Notes: generated by a model not told the origin, from the sequence alone. Positions 1 through 9,318 are shown, counted from the first letter of the stretch. The stretch: DNA of 64,000 bases from Oscillospiraceae bacterium (GCA_017547245.1 JAFYQD010000009.1:16802-80801); one strand, 5' to 3'. Made by a program: numbers and translations.

Positions 1-1
1 G

Positions 2-1657
2 ATGCGTGAGCGTCTGCGTGCTTCGGGTGTTCGTCCCATCAACAACATCGTTGACATTACCAACTATGTAATGCTGGAATACGGCCAGCCCATGCATGCT
101 TTTGACCACAAGTTTGTTGCCGGCGGCAAGATTGTAGTCCGCAACGCCAAGGACGGCGAAAGCATCACCACCCTGGAAGGTGTTGAACACAAGCTGACCT
201 CCGATATGCTGGCCATCTGTGATATCGAAAAGCCCTCTGCCGTTGCCGGCGTTATGGGCGGTGAATACTCCGGTATCAACGACGACACCAACATGATCGT
301 TTTTGAATCTGCCAACTTCAAGGGCAGCTCGGTCCGTCTGACCGCCAAGGCTTTGGGTATGCGTACCGAAAGCTCCGGCCGTTTTGAAAAGGGTCTGGAT
401 CCCCAGATGTGTATGGCAGCCGTAAACCGTGCCTGCGAACTGGTTGAAATGCTGGGCGCCGGCGAAGTTCTGGATGGCTATATCGACATCGACAACAGCG
501 ATCCCACCCCCAAGACCGTTACCTTTGCTCCCGACTGGATGAACAGCTTCCTGGGCATCGACGTTTCTGCCGAACAGCAGATTGCCTATCTGGAAAGCCT
601 GGGCTTCAAGGTAGAAGGCGACAAGGTTATCGTGCCCTCCTTCCGCAGCGACATTGAAGACAAGGCCGACGTAGCCGAAGAAGTTGCCCGTATGTTCGGC
701 TATGACAAGATTCCTGTTACCGCCATCTCCGGCACCGCCAAGGGCGGCCTGACCGATCGTCAGAAGTTTGACCGTCTGGCCGAACAGACCATGCTCAGCT
801 GCGGCCTTTACGAAATCTACACCTATTCCTTCATCAGCCCCAAGTATTATGACAAGATCAACCTGCCCGAAAACAGCCCCCTGCGCAAGTCGGTCACCAT
901 CACCAATCCTTTGGGCGAAGATACCAGCGTAATGCGTACCACCGCACTGCCCAGCATGCTGGAAGTGCTGTCCCGCAACTACAACAACCGCAATGCCTCG
1001 GCTGCACTGTATGAAATTGCCACCGAATACTATCCCAAGGGCGACGACGAACTGCCTGATGAAGTTCCTCAGCTGATGATGGGTATGTACGGTGCCAAGT
1101 GCGATTTCTATACCCTGAAGGGCATTGTTGAAATTCTGATGGACCGTCTGGGCATTGCCAACTGGGATGTTGAACCCCAGCATGACAACCCCACCTTCCA
1201 CCCCGGCCGCTGCGCCAACCTGCTGGTGGATGGCAATGTAGTTGGTGTATTCGGTGAAGTTCATCCCAAGGTATGCCAGAACTATGAAATCGGTACCAAG
1301 GCTTATGTGGCACAGATCAATGCCGACATGCTGTATGCCGCCGAACGTCCCGAATGCGAATACAAGCCTCTGCCCAAGTTCCCCGCCTCTGCCCGTGACC
1401 TGGCCATCATCTGTGATGACGCTACTCCCGTACGTGATCTGGAACGTGCCATCCGTTCGGCCAGCGGCAAGCTGCTGGAAAAGCTGGAACTGTTTGACGT
1501 ATACCGCGGCCAGCAGATTGAACAGGGCAAAAAGAGTGTTGCCTACAACCTGGTGCTCCGCGCCGCCGACCGCACCCTGACCGTCGAAGAAGCCGACGCA
1601 GTGGTAAAGAAGGTACTGAAGGCTCTGGATGCCATCGGCGCCACCCTGCGCTCCTGA
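2..1657 (+). CDS. pheT: Phenylalanine--tRNA ligase beta subunit, 3' part (5' end outside window)
   Basis: The beta chain of the alpha2-beta2 phenylalanyl-tRNA synthetase, which charges tRNA-Phe in the cytoplasm. The frame is open at the left edge and begins inside the protein, in the conserved stretch RPINNIVDITNYVMLEYGQP of the B3/4 editing domain, so roughly the first 250 residues lie outside. Visible afterwards are a B5 domain (about residues 165-235 of this fragment), the catalytic-like core, and a C-terminal ferredoxin-fold anticodon-binding domain (LPKFPASARDLAIICDD, about 457 onward). pheS is expected just upstream, which cannot be seen. The gene ends at TGA 1655-1657 and is followed by a strong terminator. 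No frameshift or missing motif was noticed in the visible part. Confidence 0.97.
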   Translation: MRERLRASGVRPINNIVDITNYVMLEYGQPMHAFDHKFVAGGKIVVRNAKDGESITTLEGVEHKLTSDMLAICDIEKPSAVAGVMGGEYSGINDDTNMIVFESANFKGSSVRLTAKALGMRTESSGRFEKGLDPQMCMAAVNRACELVEMLGAGEVLDGYIDIDNSDPTPKTVTFAPDWMNSFLGIDVSAEQQIAYLESLGFKVEGDKVIVPSFRSDIEDKADVAEEVARMFGYDKIPVTAISGTAKGGLTDRQKFDRLAEQTMLSCGLYEIYTYSFISPKYYDKINLPENSPLRKSVTITNPLGEDTSVMRTTALPSMLEVLSRNYNNRNASAALYEIATEYYPKGDDELPDEVPQLMMGMYGAKCDFYTLKGIVEILMDRLGIANWDVEPQHDNPTFHPGRCANLLVDGNVVGVFGEVHPKVCQNYEIGTKAYVAQINADMLYAAERPECEYKPLPKFPASARDLAIICDDATPVRDLERAIRSASGKLLEKLELFDVYRGQQIEQGKKSVAYNLVLRAADRTLTVEEADAVVKKVLKALDAIGATLRS

Positions 1658-1677
1658 TAACTACCCCACCAACCTCA

Positions 1678-1716
1678 AACCCCACCTGTCCCCCAAGGTC
1701 AGGTGGGGTTCTTTTG
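1678..1716 (+). terminator. Intrinsic terminator of pheT
   Basis: A perfect 11-bp stem (AACCCCACCTG at 1678-1688 pairing with CAGGTGGGGTT at 1700-1710) with an 11-nt loop, followed by CTTTTG. It sits 20 nt after the pheT stop codon. Confidence 0.85.
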
Positions 1717-1756
1717 TCTCTGCCGTATATTTGAGAAAAAAATTGGAATGATTACC

Positions 1757-1785
1757 TTGAAAATACAACTGTTTTTTGGTATGCT
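1757..1785 (+). promoter_or_regulatory. Promoter of ireB
   Basis: A sigma-A-like promoter: TTGAAA (1757-1762), a 17-bp spacer and TATGCT (1780-1785), about 38 bp before the ireB start. It lies after the pheT terminator, so ireB appears to be its own transcription unit. Confidence 0.65.
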
Positions 1786-1823
1786 GTTTATAGATTTGAC
1801 GCAACCAAAAAGGAGGGGTATCT

Positions 1824-2069
1824 GTGCAGGATCCAACCATTTCCTTCCGCATCCATGAAGACAAAGAAAACGAGATGCGCGAAATTCTGACCACAGTGTA
1901 TGACGCCATGCGCCAAAAGGGGTATAACCCCATTAACCAGCTGGTGGGCTACATTTTGTCGGAAGATCCCACTTACATCACCACCCACAATAACGCCCGC
2001 AGCCTGATCCGCCGCATCGATCGGGATGAGTTGCTGCGCATTCTGGTTAAATCTTATCTGGAAGAATAA
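1824..2069 (+). CDS. ireB: IreB family regulatory phosphoprotein (UPF0297)
   Basis: Small cytoplasmic protein of 81 residues that matches the UPF0297/IreB family (usual length about 80-90). In Enterococcus, IreB is a substrate of the PASTA kinase IreK and a negative regulator of cephalosporin resistance; that role is transferred by family only. Seen here: the family hallmark [20 protein letters not shown] (residues 32-51) and the C-terminal [19 protein letters not shown]. The start is GTG at 1824, chosen because AGGAGGGG at 1811-1818 sits just upstream and no ATG fits. In many Firmicutes ireB is followed by ruvX and a DUF1292 gene; here it stands alone between its own promoter and terminator, so the usual partners are elsewhere. 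Confidence 0.9.
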   Translation: MQDPTISFRIHEDKENEMREILTTVYDAMRQKGYNPINQLVGYILSEDPTYITTHNNARSLIRRIDRDELLRILVKSYLEE

Positions 2070-2084
2070 ATCAGATCGTTTTAT

Positions 2085-2117
2085 GGCCGGCGTAGGTGAT
2101 ACACCGGCCTTTTTCTT
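2085..2117 (+). terminator. Intrinsic terminator of ireB
   Basis: GGCCGG (2085-2090) pairs with CCGGCC (2104-2109), with further GT/AC pairing inside, followed by TTTTTCTTTT. It lies 16 nt after the ireB stop. Confidence 0.75.
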
Positions 2118-2144
2118 TTGTCTGTCGGCCATTTTCCCCTTTGG

Positions 2145-2173
2145 TTTACAAGTGGGACGGTTTATGATAGAAT
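2145..2173 (+). promoter_or_regulatory. Promoter of the 101-residue unknown
   Basis: TTTACA (2145-2150), 17-bp spacer, TAGAAT (2168-2173). The implied leader to the start codon at 2267 is about 85 nt; I recognise no riboswitch or T-box in it. Confidence 0.55.
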
Positions 2174-2266
2174 AAAGATTAGTCTTTATGAAATTTTTTC
2201 CGGCAGCAATGCCGATGAACACTCCTCCGCCCAAGGGTGTGGGAATTTTTGAAGGGAGATTGAACC

Positions 2267-2572
2267 ATGGCAGAAAACAAAACCGCCAAAAAGGCAAAGA
2301 TCCTTAGCTATAAAGGCCGTCCCCTGCTGCGCAGCGGCGCACAGATCTATTACGGCGAAATGAGCGAGAAGTATGTTGCTCTGCTGACTGTGCTGAGCGC
2401 AAAGGAAGACAAGGGCCTGCAGGTTGCCGATAAGGTTTCGGTACAAATTCTGGCCACCGACCCCGAACTGCGTCCCCGTGAACGCATTGCCAAGAAGACC
2501 GAAAAGCCCGGCCTGTATGAAGCACTGAACATTGCTACCATCTGGCTGGACCGTATGCTGGCTGAAAAGTAA
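2267..2572 (+). CDS. Conserved-looking hypothetical protein, 101 aa
   Basis: I do not recognise this family. It encodes 101 residues with a Lys-rich start (MAENKTAKKAKILSYKGRPL), no signal peptide, no membrane segment and no cysteine. The middle (about 28-60) reads like a small beta fold (EKYVALLTVLSAKE, DKVSVQILATDP), and the C-terminus is helical and ends IWLDRMLAEK. It has a good ribosome site (GAAGGGAGA just before ATG 2267), its own promoter and its own terminator, and codon use like the neighbouring core genes, which all argue for a real, vertically inherited gene. The lone position between ireB and sdpR gives no functional hint. Confidence 0.75.
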   Translation: MAENKTAKKAKILSYKGRPLLRSGAQIYYGEMSEKYVALLTVLSAKEDKGLQVADKVSVQILATDPELRPRERIAKKTEKPGLYEALNIATIWLDRMLAEK

Positions 2573-2581
2573 AAAGCAAAG

Positions 2582-2612
2582 GCACCTCCAAAATTGGGGG
2601 TGCTTTCTTTTT
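2582..2612 (+). terminator. Intrinsic terminator after the 101-residue gene
   Basis: GCACCTCCA (2582-2590) pairs with TGGGGGTGC (2595-2603), one G-T wobble, followed by TTTCTTTTT. Confidence 0.75.
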
Positions 2613-2644
2613 GAAATCTATTTAGACTTTTTTCAAAATAGTTA

Positions 2645-2673
2645 TTGACGACATTCTTCCCCTGTGCTATTAT
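2645..2673 (+). promoter_or_regulatory. Promoter of sdpR-sdpI
   Basis: Near-consensus promoter TTGACG (2645-2650), exactly 17 bp, TATTAT (2668-2673). The operator palindrome starts at the next base. Confidence 0.85.
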
Positions 2674-2697
2674 GTATTTAGAAAATTTTCTAAATAC
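2674..2697 (+). promoter_or_regulatory. 24-bp perfect palindrome, probable SdpR operator
   Basis: The half-site GTATTTAGAAAA at 2674-2685 is followed directly by its exact reverse complement at 2686-2697. It abuts the -10 box and covers the expected transcription start, the classic place for an ArsR-type autorepressor to block RNA polymerase. Confidence 0.8.
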
Positions 2698-2715
2698 TAT
2701 ACAGGAGGTGGGCCA

Positions 2716-3000
2716 ATGGGCTTTGCTGAAACCTTCAAGGCTCTTTCTGACCCGGTACGGCGTGATATTTTAGGCCTGTTGAAAAAAGAACGACTTTCGG
2801 CAGGAGAAATTGGCAGTCATTTTGATATGACCGGCGCCACCATATCCTATCATCTGGGTATATTAAAAAAGGCCGGACTGGTATTTGAAAGCCGTGAAAA
2901 AAACTTCATTTATTATCAGCTGAACACCTCAGTGGTGGAAGAAGTTATGCTTTGGCTTTCGGAACTGAAAGGAGATGATTCAGATGCTGAAAAAGAATAA
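2716..3000 (+). CDS. sdpR: ArsR/SmtB-family repressor, SdpR-like
   Basis: A 94-residue winged-helix regulator. The N-terminus FKALSDPVRRDILGLLKKER and the recognition region ATISYHLGILKKAGLV are typical of the ArsR family, and pairing with an SdpI-type membrane protein fits the SdpR subgroup, where in Bacillus subtilis the repressor controls sdpRI and is sequestered by SdpI. No cysteine metal-binding motif is visible, so it is unlikely to be a metal sensor. It starts at ATG 2716 behind AGGAGGT. Its 3' end overlaps sdpI by 17 bp, so the two are probably translationally coupled. The perfect palindrome between the -10 box and the start codon predicts autorepression. Confidence 0.88.
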   Translation: MGFAETFKALSDPVRRDILGLLKKERLSAGEIGSHFDMTGATISYHLGILKKAGLVFESREKNFIYYQLNTSVVEEVMLWLSELKGDDSDAEKE

Positions 3001-3631
3001 AAAGCTGATAATTGTTACTACACTTATAACTCTGCTGCCCATTTTGATGGGACTTGTTTTGTGGAATCAGCTGCCTGACCGTGTTCCTACCCATTTTGAT
3101 ATAAACGGACAACCCGATAATTGGGGCAGCAAGGCCTTTGCCGTATTCGGTCTGCCTGCCTTTTTGGCGGCAGTACATCTTATCTGCACTTTGGCTACCG
3201 CCGCCGACCCCCGAAAACAAAACATTTCTGACAAAATGTATGCTCTTGTACTTTGGGTCTGTCCTATTACTTCGGTACTGATGAACAGTGCTATTTTCCT
3301 GATTTCACTTGGCAAGGATATCAATATGAGCACGATTTGCATGATTATGGTGGGTGCCATGTTTATTATAGTGGGCAACTACATGCCCAAATGCCGCCAG
3401 AACTACACCATTGGCATCAAGCTGCCCTGGACCCTTTCCGACGAGGACAACTGGAACAAAACCCACCGTATGGCAGGCTGGCTGTGGATGGCTGTAGGCG
3501 TGGTATTTCTTGTGCTGGCTTTCTTAGGTAAAATAACCCTGTGGCTCTTCTTTGCGGCTATTTTCATTACCGTTATTATCCCTACCATCTATTCTTTCTT
3601 GTATCACCTTAAAAAAGAAAAAGAACAATAA
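2984..3631 (+). CDS. sdpI: SdpI/YhfL-type integral membrane protein (DUF1648 + SdpI)
   Basis: About 215 residues with six likely membrane segments. The N-terminal part carries the DUF1648 signature (LPDRVPTHFDINGQPDNWGS, about residues 30-49), and the C-terminal half is SdpI-like with IKLPWTLSDEDNWNKTHRMA. In B. subtilis SdpI gives immunity to the SdpC killing toxin and signals its presence by holding SdpR at the membrane; here no sdpC-like toxin is next to it, so a general envelope-stress sensing role is equally possible. The start at ATG 2984 is preferred to ATG 2975 because AAAGGAG (2968-2974) would then have a normal 9-nt spacing. Confidence 0.88.
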   Translation: MLKKNKKLIIVTTLITLLPILMGLVLWNQLPDRVPTHFDINGQPDNWGSKAFAVFGLPAFLAAVHLICTLATAADPRKQNISDKMYALVLWVCPITSVLMNSAIFLISLGKDINMSTICMIMVGAMFIIVGNYMPKCRQNYTIGIKLPWTLSDEDNWNKTHRMAGWLWMAVGVVFLVLAFLGKITLWLFFAAIFITVIIPTIYSFLYHLKKEKEQ

Positions 3632-3664
3632 AAAAAGCCCCGACTGTCAAAGTCGGGGCTTTTT
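3631..3664. terminator. Bidirectional terminator between sdpI and uvrA
   Basis: A 15-bp arm (3631-3645, AAAAAAGCCCCGACT) pairs with AGTCGGGGCTTTTT (3651-3664) around a 5-nt loop. A-rich on one side and T-rich on the other, it can end both converging transcripts. Confidence 0.9.
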
Positions 3665-3666
3665 AT

Positions 3667-6486
3667 TTACAGCATCTTTTTGAGATATTGACCGGTGAAG
3701 GAATTGGGGTTGGACGCAACCTCTTCGGGGGTGCCAACGGCCACCACTTCTCCCCCATTGTCACCACCGTTGGGGCCAAGGTCAACAATGTGGTCGGCGG
3801 TCTTGATAACATCAAGGTTGTGCTCGATGACAATTACCGTGTTGCCTGCATCTACCAACAGCTGCAGCACATCAATCAGCTTGTGCACATCGGCGGCATG
3901 CAGCCCTGTGGTGGGTTCGTCCAGGATATAGACCGTACGGCCGGTGGAGCGCTTGGAAAGCTCGGTTGCCAGTTTGACTCGCTGTGCCTCACCGCCCGAA
4001 AGAGTGGTGGCAGGCTGTCCCAGCTTAACATAGCCAAGGCCCACATCATACAAAGTCTGCAGCTTACGCTTGATTTTAGGCTGGTTTTCGAAGAAAGCAA
4101 GGCTCTCTTCCACCGTCATCTCCAGCACGTCATAGATGTTTTTGCCCTTATATTTCACCTCAAGGGTCTCGCGGTTATAGCGTTTGCCCTTGCACACTTC
4201 ACATGGGACATAGATATCGGGCAGGAAGTGCATTTCAATATTGAGTATGCCGTCACCCTCGCAGGCTTCGCAGCGGCCGCCCTTAACATTAAAGGAGAAA
4301 CGGGCCGAAGTATAGCCACGGGTTTTGGCATCGGCAGTCTGGGCAAACAGATTGCGGATATCGGTGAAGACTCCCGTGTAGGTGGCAGGGTTGGAGCGTG
4401 GGGTACGTCCGATGGGCGACTGGTCGATGTCTATGACCTTATCCAGTTCCCACATACCTTCTACCGCTTCGCAAAGGCCGCCGCGGCGTTTTGCGCCATT
4501 GAGTTCGTTGGCCAGCGTGCGGTAAAGCACATCATTGACCAGCGAAGACTTGCCCGAGCCGGAAACACCGGTAACGGCAGTAAAGGTTCCCAACGGAAAA
4601 TCCACATCGATCTTTTTCAGGTTGTTCTGTGCAGCTTTTTTTATGGTAAGTTTCTTACCATTGCCTTGGCGGCGTTTGGCAGGCACAGGCACCATTTTTT
4701 TATGGCTGAGGTACTGCCCTGTAATGGATTCGGGACAGGCAATGATATCTTCCACGCTGCCTGCACAAACCACACGGCCGCCATGTACACCGGCACCGGG
4801 ACCGATATCCACCACATAGTCGGCGGCATGCATGGTGTCCTCGTCATGTTCCACCACAATAACGCTGTTGCCCAGGTCACGCAGACCTTTCAGCGCTTGA
4901 ATCAGCTTGTCGTTGTCACGCTGATGCAGACCGATGCTGGGTTCATCCAGAATGTAAAGCACACCCACCAGCGAAGAACCAATCTGGGTGGCCAAACGGA
5001 TACGCTGGCTTTCACCTCCCGAAAGGGTGCCTGCCGAGCGGGAAAGGGTAAGATATTCCAAACCAACATTTTTCAGGAAACCAAGTCGGCTGCGGATTTC
5101 TTTCAGGATCTGCCCTGCAATGATTTCTTCCCTCTCGGTCATCTCCAGATGATCAAGCAGATCGAGGTGATTGTTGACCGAAAGGTTGCAAAGCTGGGTG
5201 ATGTTTTTACCGCCTACCGTAACGGCCAGCGATTCCTTCTTCAAACGGTCGCCATGGCAATCGGGACATTCTACCGCACTCATCACGGTAGCAATTTCGT
5301 CCTTCATCCAGTCGCTGTTGGTCTCGCGGAAACGGCGTTCCAGATTGTTGGCAATACCCTCAAAATCGGTGTTGTAAGAGCCGGTAAAAGTACCGGATTC
5401 CCGTTTTACCACCAGCTTTTCTCCCCGGGTGCCGTACAGCAGGATATCAATGACCTGTTCGGGCAATTCACCCACAGGGGCATCCAACGAAAAGCCATAC
5501 TTTTCGGCCAAAGCCTCATAGTACATCTGGGCGATGCCGCCATCGGAAAAATACCAGCCGCTGGCCTTGATGGCACCTTCACGGATCGAAAGCTTTTTGT
5601 TGGGCATGATGAGGTCGGGGTCCACCTGCATAAAGGTGCCCAGACCGGTACACTTTTCGCAGGCACCAAAGGGATTGTTGAAAGAGAACATACGGGGGGT
5701 AAGCTCTTCAATGCTGATGTTGTGTTCGGGGCAGGAATAGCTTTGAGAGAACAGCATTTCTTCCCCATTGATCACATCTACCAACACCAGACCACCGGTA
5801 AGGGCAATGGCAGTTTCCAACGAGTCGGCCAGGCGGCTGCGGATTTCTTCCTTTACCACAAGGCGGTCAACCACAATCTCAATGGAGTGCTTGATGTTCT
5901 TTTCCAGAGAAATCTCTTCCGAAAGGTCGTACATATTGCCATCGACACGCACACGCACAAAACCGCTGCGTCGGGCCGAATCGAATTCCTTTTGATGCAT
6001 ACCCTTGCGCTGGCGCACCACGGGAGCCATTACCTGAATGCGGCTGCCCTGGGGCAATTCCAGTATACGGTCCACCATCTGGTCCACGGTCTGCTGCTTG
6101 ATTTCACGTCCGCACACAGGACAATGGGGAATGCCGATGCGGGCATAAAGCAGACGCAGATAGTCATAGATTTCAGTAACGGTGCCTACGGTGGAGCGAG
6201 GGTTTTTGGAGGTAGTCTTCTGGTCAATGGAAATGGCGGGAGAAAGCCCTTCGATGTAGTCTACATCAGGCTTTTCCATCTGCCCCATAAACATACGGGC
6301 ATACGAAGACAAACTTTCCATATAGCGGCGCTGACCATCGGCATAGATGGTATCAAAGGCCAGCGAGGTTTTGCCCGAGCCCGAAAGGCCGGTAAACACC
6401 ACCAGTTTATCACGGGGGATTTCAAGGTCAACATTTTTCAGGTTGTTTTCCCTTGCGCCCTTTATGATGATCTTATCTCTTGCCAA
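3667..6486 (-). CDS. uvrA: Excinuclease ABC subunit A
   Basis: The damage-recognition ATPase of nucleotide excision repair; it loads UvrB at lesions. It has 939 residues, the usual length. Visible in order: first Walker [10 protein letters not shown] (about 32), zinc-binding Cys cluster CPVCG near 120, CxxC pairs in the insertion region near 253-280, the first ABC signature [12 protein letters not shown] with [10 protein letters not shown], second Walker [18 protein letters not shown]...CEVCKGKR zinc finger, second signature [12 protein letters not shown] and [10 protein letters not shown]. The start is TTG (6484-6486) behind AGGAGG; the first residues [18 protein letters not shown] match the family's N-terminus. 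It follows uvrB by 35 bp in the same operon, so it should share the LexA-controlled promoter upstream of uvrB. Confidence 0.98.
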   Translation of the reverse strand: MARDKIIIKGARENNLKNVDLEIPRDKLVVFTGLSGSGKTSLAFDTIYADGQRRYMESLSSYARMFMGQMEKPDVDYIEGLSPAISIDQKTTSKNPRSTVGTVTEIYDYLRLLYARIGIPHCPVCGREIKQQTVDQMVDRILELPQGSRIQVMAPVVRQRKGMHQKEFDSARRSGFVRVRVDGNMYDLSEEISLEKNIKHSIEIVVDRLVVKEEIRSRLADSLETAIALTGGLVLVDVINGEEMLFSQSYSCPEHNISIEELTPRMFSFNNPFGACEKCTGLGTFMQVDPDLIMPNKKLSIREGAIKASGWYFSDGGIAQMYYEALAEKYGFSLDAPVGELPEQVIDILLYGTRGEKLVVKRESGTFTGSYNTDFEGIANNLERRFRETNSDWMKDEIATVMSAVECPDCHGDRLKKESLAVTVGGKNITQLCNLSVNNHLDLLDHLEMTEREEIIAGQILKEIRSRLGFLKNVGLEYLTLSRSAGTLSGGESQRIRLATQIGSSLVGVLYILDEPSIGLHQRDNDKLIQALKGLRDLGNSVIVVEHDEDTMHAADYVVDIGPGAGVHGGRVVCAGSVEDIIACPESITGQYLSHKKMVPVPAKRRQGNGKKLTIKKAAQNNLKKIDVDFPLGTFTAVTGVSGSGKSSLVNDVLYRTLANELNGAKRRGGLCEAVEGMWELDKVIDIDQSPIGRTPRSNPATYTGVFTDIRNLFAQTADAKTRGYTSARFSFNVKGGRCEACEGDGILNIEMHFLPDIYVPCEVCKGKRYNRETLEVKYKGKNIYDVLEMTVEESLAFFENQPKIKRKLQTLYDVGLGYVKLGQPATTLSGGEAQRVKLATELSKRSTGRTVYILDEPTTGLHAADVHKLIDVLQLLVDAGNTVIVIEHNLDVIKTADHIVDLGPNGGDNGGEVVAVGTPEEVASNPNSFTGQYLKKML

Positions 6487-6521
6487 TCTTAGGTTCCTCC
6501 TGTTGAAAGTTCCCTTCCCTT

Positions 6522-8516
6522 TTATCGGGGTATGGGAGCACGGGGTATATCGCTTTCTTCCTTCAGTTTTCTGATCTTATCACGCAGATAGGCTGCATGC
6601 TCGAACTCCAGTATTTTTGCGGCATTCTTCATTTCCACCGTCAGCTTGGCAATCAGCTCTTCCCGTTCCTTGTGGGTCAGCTTCTTTCCCTTTTTGGTAC
6701 GGGCATCCACATTGCGGCCTGTGCTGATTTCCAGTATCTCACGCACTTCTTTTTTGATGGTGGTGGGGGTAATGCCGTGTTCTTGGTTGTACTGCTGCTG
6801 GATGGCACGGCGGCGGAAAGTTTCGGTGATGGCACGTTCCATGCTGTCGGTGACCTGGTCGGCATACATGATGACCTTGCCGCCGGAATTTCGGGCAGCA
6901 CGGCCGATGGTCTGCACCAGCGATGTTTCGGAACGCAGGAAGCCTTCCTTATCGGCATCCAGTATGGCTACCAGCGAAACTTCGGGAATATCCAGACCTT
7001 CACGCAGCAGGTTGATGCCAACCAGCACATCAAATTCACCCATACGCAGGTCACGGATGATCTCCATTCGTTCAATGGTATCGATATCATGGTGCATATA
7101 ACGAACCTTGACTCCCATCCGTTCCAGATAGGCGGTAAGGTCTTCGGCCATTTTTTTGGTGAGGGTGGTGATGAGGGTACGTTCACCCTTTGCTGCACGG
7201 TCGTTTACCTCACCCAGCAGATCATCGATCTGTCCCTCCACCGGACGAACCTCAATTTCAGGATCCAGCAGACCGGTGGGACGGATGACCTGTTCCACAA
7301 TCCGGGTGCTGTGCTCCTTTTCAAACTGTCCGGGGGTTGCGCTGACAAAAACGATTTGGTTCAGCTTGTCGTAAAATTCATCAAAGCTGAGGGGACGATT
7401 ATCCAACGCCGACGGCAGACGGAAGCCATAGTTGACCAAATTCTCCTTGCGGGAACGGTCACCGCCATACATACCGCGTACCTGAGGCAGTGTTACATGG
7501 GATTCATCCACAAACAGCACAAAATCTTCGGGGAAATAATCCAGCAGCGTGCAGGGAATGCTGCCCGGCGCACGACCCGAAAGCACACGGGAGTAGTTTT
7601 CAATGCCGCTGCAGTAGCCCACTTCCGCCAGCATTTCCATGTCATAGTTGACACGCTCAGCAATGCGCTGGGCCTCAATCAGCTTGCCTTCGCTGCGGAA
7701 ATATTCCACACGCCGGTCGCATTCGGCCCTAAGCTCCTCGATGGCGCTGGCAATTTTTTCGGCCGAAACAATATAATGGGAGGCGGGATAGATGGCCACA
7801 TGGCTGACCACATTTTTGACCTCTCCGGTAAGGGTGTTGATTTCGCTGATGCGGTCAACTTCGTCACCAAAGAACTCGATGCGGATGGCGGTGTCGCCCG
7901 AATATGCCGGGAAAACCTCCACCACATCGCCGCGGATGCGGAACTTGTTGCGGATAAAGTTGATGTCGTTGCGCTCGTACTGCAGCTCCACCAGTTTATG
8001 AATCAGCTCGTCACGGTCCTTTTCCATTCCCTGCCGCAGCGAAATGACCATGCTGCGGTAGTCGATGGGGTCACCCAGAGTATAGATGCATGAAACACTG
8101 GCCACGATGATGACATCACGACGCTCTGAAAGAGCCGATGTAGCCGAATGGCGCAGTTTTTCAATTTCTTCGTTGATGGAACTGTCCTTTTCGATGTAGG
8201 TATCGGTCTGGGCAATATAAGCTTCGGGCTGATAATAGTCGTAATAGGATACAAAATATTCCACCGCATTGTTGGGGAAGAATTCTTTGAACTCGCTGCA
8301 AAGCTGGGCCGCCAGTGTTTTGTTGTGGGCCAGCACAAGTGTAGGCTTGTTCACCTTCTGAATGATGTTGGCCATGGTAAAGGTTTTACCCGAGCCGGTA
8401 ACACCCATCAGGGTCTGTTCCTTGTCGCCCGAAAGAAGTCCGTTGGCCAAAGCCTCGATGGCCTGAGGCTGGTCGCCGGTAGGCTGATAGCTGCTTTTCA
8501 GTTCAAAACGGTCCAC
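6522..8516 (-). CDS. uvrB: Excinuclease ABC subunit B
   Basis: The helicase-like central subunit of nucleotide excision repair; it receives damage from UvrA and recruits UvrC. It has 664 residues. Visible: Walker [11 protein letters not shown] near 40, the DNA-wedging beta-hairpin region [11 protein letters not shown] near 92-102, the helicase motif DESHVTLPQ near 338, the C-terminal helicase motifs including QTIGRAARN, and the C-terminal UVR motif (about 620-655) that contacts UvrC. The start is GTG at 8514-8516 with AGGGAG upstream; the first residues [19 protein letters not shown] match UvrB N-termini. It is first gene of the uvrB-uvrA operon, with two candidate promoters and a LexA box upstream, so damage-inducible expression is expected. 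Confidence 0.98.
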   Translation of the reverse strand: MDRFELKSSYQPTGDQPQAIEALANGLLSGDKEQTLMGVTGSGKTFTMANIIQKVNKPTLVLAHNKTLAAQLCSEFKEFFPNNAVEYFVSYYDYYQPEAYIAQTDTYIEKDSSINEEIEKLRHSATSALSERRDVIIVASVSCIYTLGDPIDYRSMVISLRQGMEKDRDELIHKLVELQYERNDINFIRNKFRIRGDVVEVFPAYSGDTAIRIEFFGDEVDRISEINTLTGEVKNVVSHVAIYPASHYIVSAEKIASAIEELRAECDRRVEYFRSEGKLIEAQRIAERVNYDMEMLAEVGYCSGIENYSRVLSGRAPGSIPCTLLDYFPEDFVLFVDESHVTLPQVRGMYGGDRSRKENLVNYGFRLPSALDNRPLSFDEFYDKLNQIVFVSATPGQFEKEHSTRIVEQVIRPTGLLDPEIEVRPVEGQIDDLLGEVNDRAAKGERTLITTLTKKMAEDLTAYLERMGVKVRYMHHDIDTIERMEIIRDLRMGEFDVLVGINLLREGLDIPEVSLVAILDADKEGFLRSETSLVQTIGRAARNSGGKVIMYADQVTDSMERAITETFRRRAIQQQYNQEHGITPTTIKKEVREILEISTGRNVDARTKKGKKLTHKEREELIAKLTVEMKNAAKILEFEHAAYLRDKIRKLKEESDIPRAPIPR

Positions 8517-8551
8517 GGATCTCTCTCCCTTCGCTGCAACGTTACCAGTTA

Positions 8552-8580
8552 ACTGTACCTTGATTAAAAATGTTTGTCAA
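8552..8580 (-). promoter_or_regulatory. Proximal uvrB promoter (P2)
   Basis: On the minus strand: TTGACA (8575-8580), 17-bp spacer, TACAGT (8552-8557). It lies downstream of the LexA box. Confidence 0.6.
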
Positions 8581-8595
8581 CACACTATTTGTTAT

Positions 8596-8607
8596 GAACA
8601 TTTGTTC
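8596..8607 (-). promoter_or_regulatory. LexA (DinR) box of uvrBA
   Basis: GAACAAATGTTC read on the minus strand (GAAC-N4-GTTC), the core of the Gram-positive SOS box. It lies just downstream of the -10 of the distal uvrB promoter, over its expected start site, and upstream of the proximal promoter's -35. Confidence 0.85.
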
Positions 8608-8609
8608 TA

Positions 8610-8638
8610 ATTGTACGCTTTTTGCCCGTCTTTGTCAA
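8610..8638 (-). promoter_or_regulatory. Distal uvrB promoter (P1)
   Basis: On the minus strand: consensus TTGACA (8633-8638), 17-bp spacer, TACAAT (8610-8615). One mismatch from full sigma-A consensus. Confidence 0.8.
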
Positions 8639-8660
8639 TTCAGGCAACCATCTGTTGCTA

Positions 8661-8689
8661 TTGTACCCCACACACAAATCGAGTATAAT
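8661..8689 (+). promoter_or_regulatory. Promoter of the acetyltransferase gene
   Basis: TTGTAC (8661-8666), 17-bp spacer, consensus TATAAT (8684-8689), divergent from the uvrB promoters and 33 bp before the start codon. Confidence 0.7.
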
Positions 8690-8722
8690 TTGAGCAGGAA
8701 AAGCCACGAAAGGATGATGAAA

Positions 8723-9316
8723 ATGACTGACCGTGAAAAGCGGGATTCCGGGCTTCTGTTCGACTATACCGCCGACCCGGAAATGGGCCGAGAGCATTGG
8801 AGCTGCAACGACAAATGCTTTGAATACAACAATACAAAACCCTCGCTGATTGAAAAGCGCAAGGCCATGATGAAAGAGCTGTTGGGCAAAACCGGTGAGG
8901 ATTTCACCATCCACTCCCCTTTCTGGTGCGACTATGGATACAATATTGAAATTGGCGAGAACTTTTTTGCCAACCACAACTGTGTCTTTTTGGACGGCGG
9001 CAAAATAATCTTTGGCGACAATGTATTTATTGCCCCGCACTGCGGCTTTTACACAGCAGGACACCCCATCGACTATGAGCGGCGCAACGCCCACCTGGAA
9101 TATAGCCATCCCATCATCGTTGGGGACAACGTCTGGTTTGGCGGCGGCTGCCATATTATGCCCGGTGTGACCATCGGCAGCAATGTTGTCATCGGCGCAG
9201 GCAGTGTGGTAACCAAAGACATTCCCGACAACGTGGTGGCGGTGGGTAACCCCTGCAAGGTGGTACGCGCCATCACCGACGAGGATAAAAAGACTGTTTT
9301 TTCCTACAACAAATAA
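8723..9316 (+). CDS. Maltose/galactoside O-acetyltransferase-like hexapeptide-repeat enzyme
   Basis: Likely moves an acetyl group from acetyl-CoA to a sugar or sugar-like hydroxyl in the cytoplasm (LacA/Maa family). About 197 residues. The N-terminal mac domain is visible (RKAMMKELLGKTGEDFTIHS), followed by left-handed beta-helix hexapeptide repeats (IEIGENFFANHNCVFLDGG, VFIAPHCGFYTAGHPID) with the catalytic His in TAGHP, and the closing VVAVGNPCKVVR. The start is taken at ATG 8723, nine bases after GAAAGG; in-frame ATGs at 8714 and 8717 are too close to that site. Monocistronic, divergent from uvrB. The true acceptor sugar cannot be told from sequence. Confidence 0.88.
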   Translation: MTDREKRDSGLLFDYTADPEMGREHWSCNDKCFEYNNTKPSLIEKRKAMMKELLGKTGEDFTIHSPFWCDYGYNIEIGENFFANHNCVFLDGGKIIFGDNVFIAPHCGFYTAGHPIDYERRNAHLEYSHPIIVGDNVWFGGGCHIMPGVTIGSNVVIGAGSVVTKDIPDNVVAVGNPCKVVRAITDEDKKTVFSYNK

Positions 9317-9318
9317 CC

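Noticed and set aside
2174-2266. Riboswitch or T-box in the leader of the 101-residue gene
   Set aside because: No conserved T-box sequence, no terminator/antiterminator pair and no known aptamer pattern seen.
3688-6492. A 934-codon open frame on the plus strand
   Set aside because: It is the antisense of uvrA, whose motifs are unmistakable; the plus-strand product has no family features.
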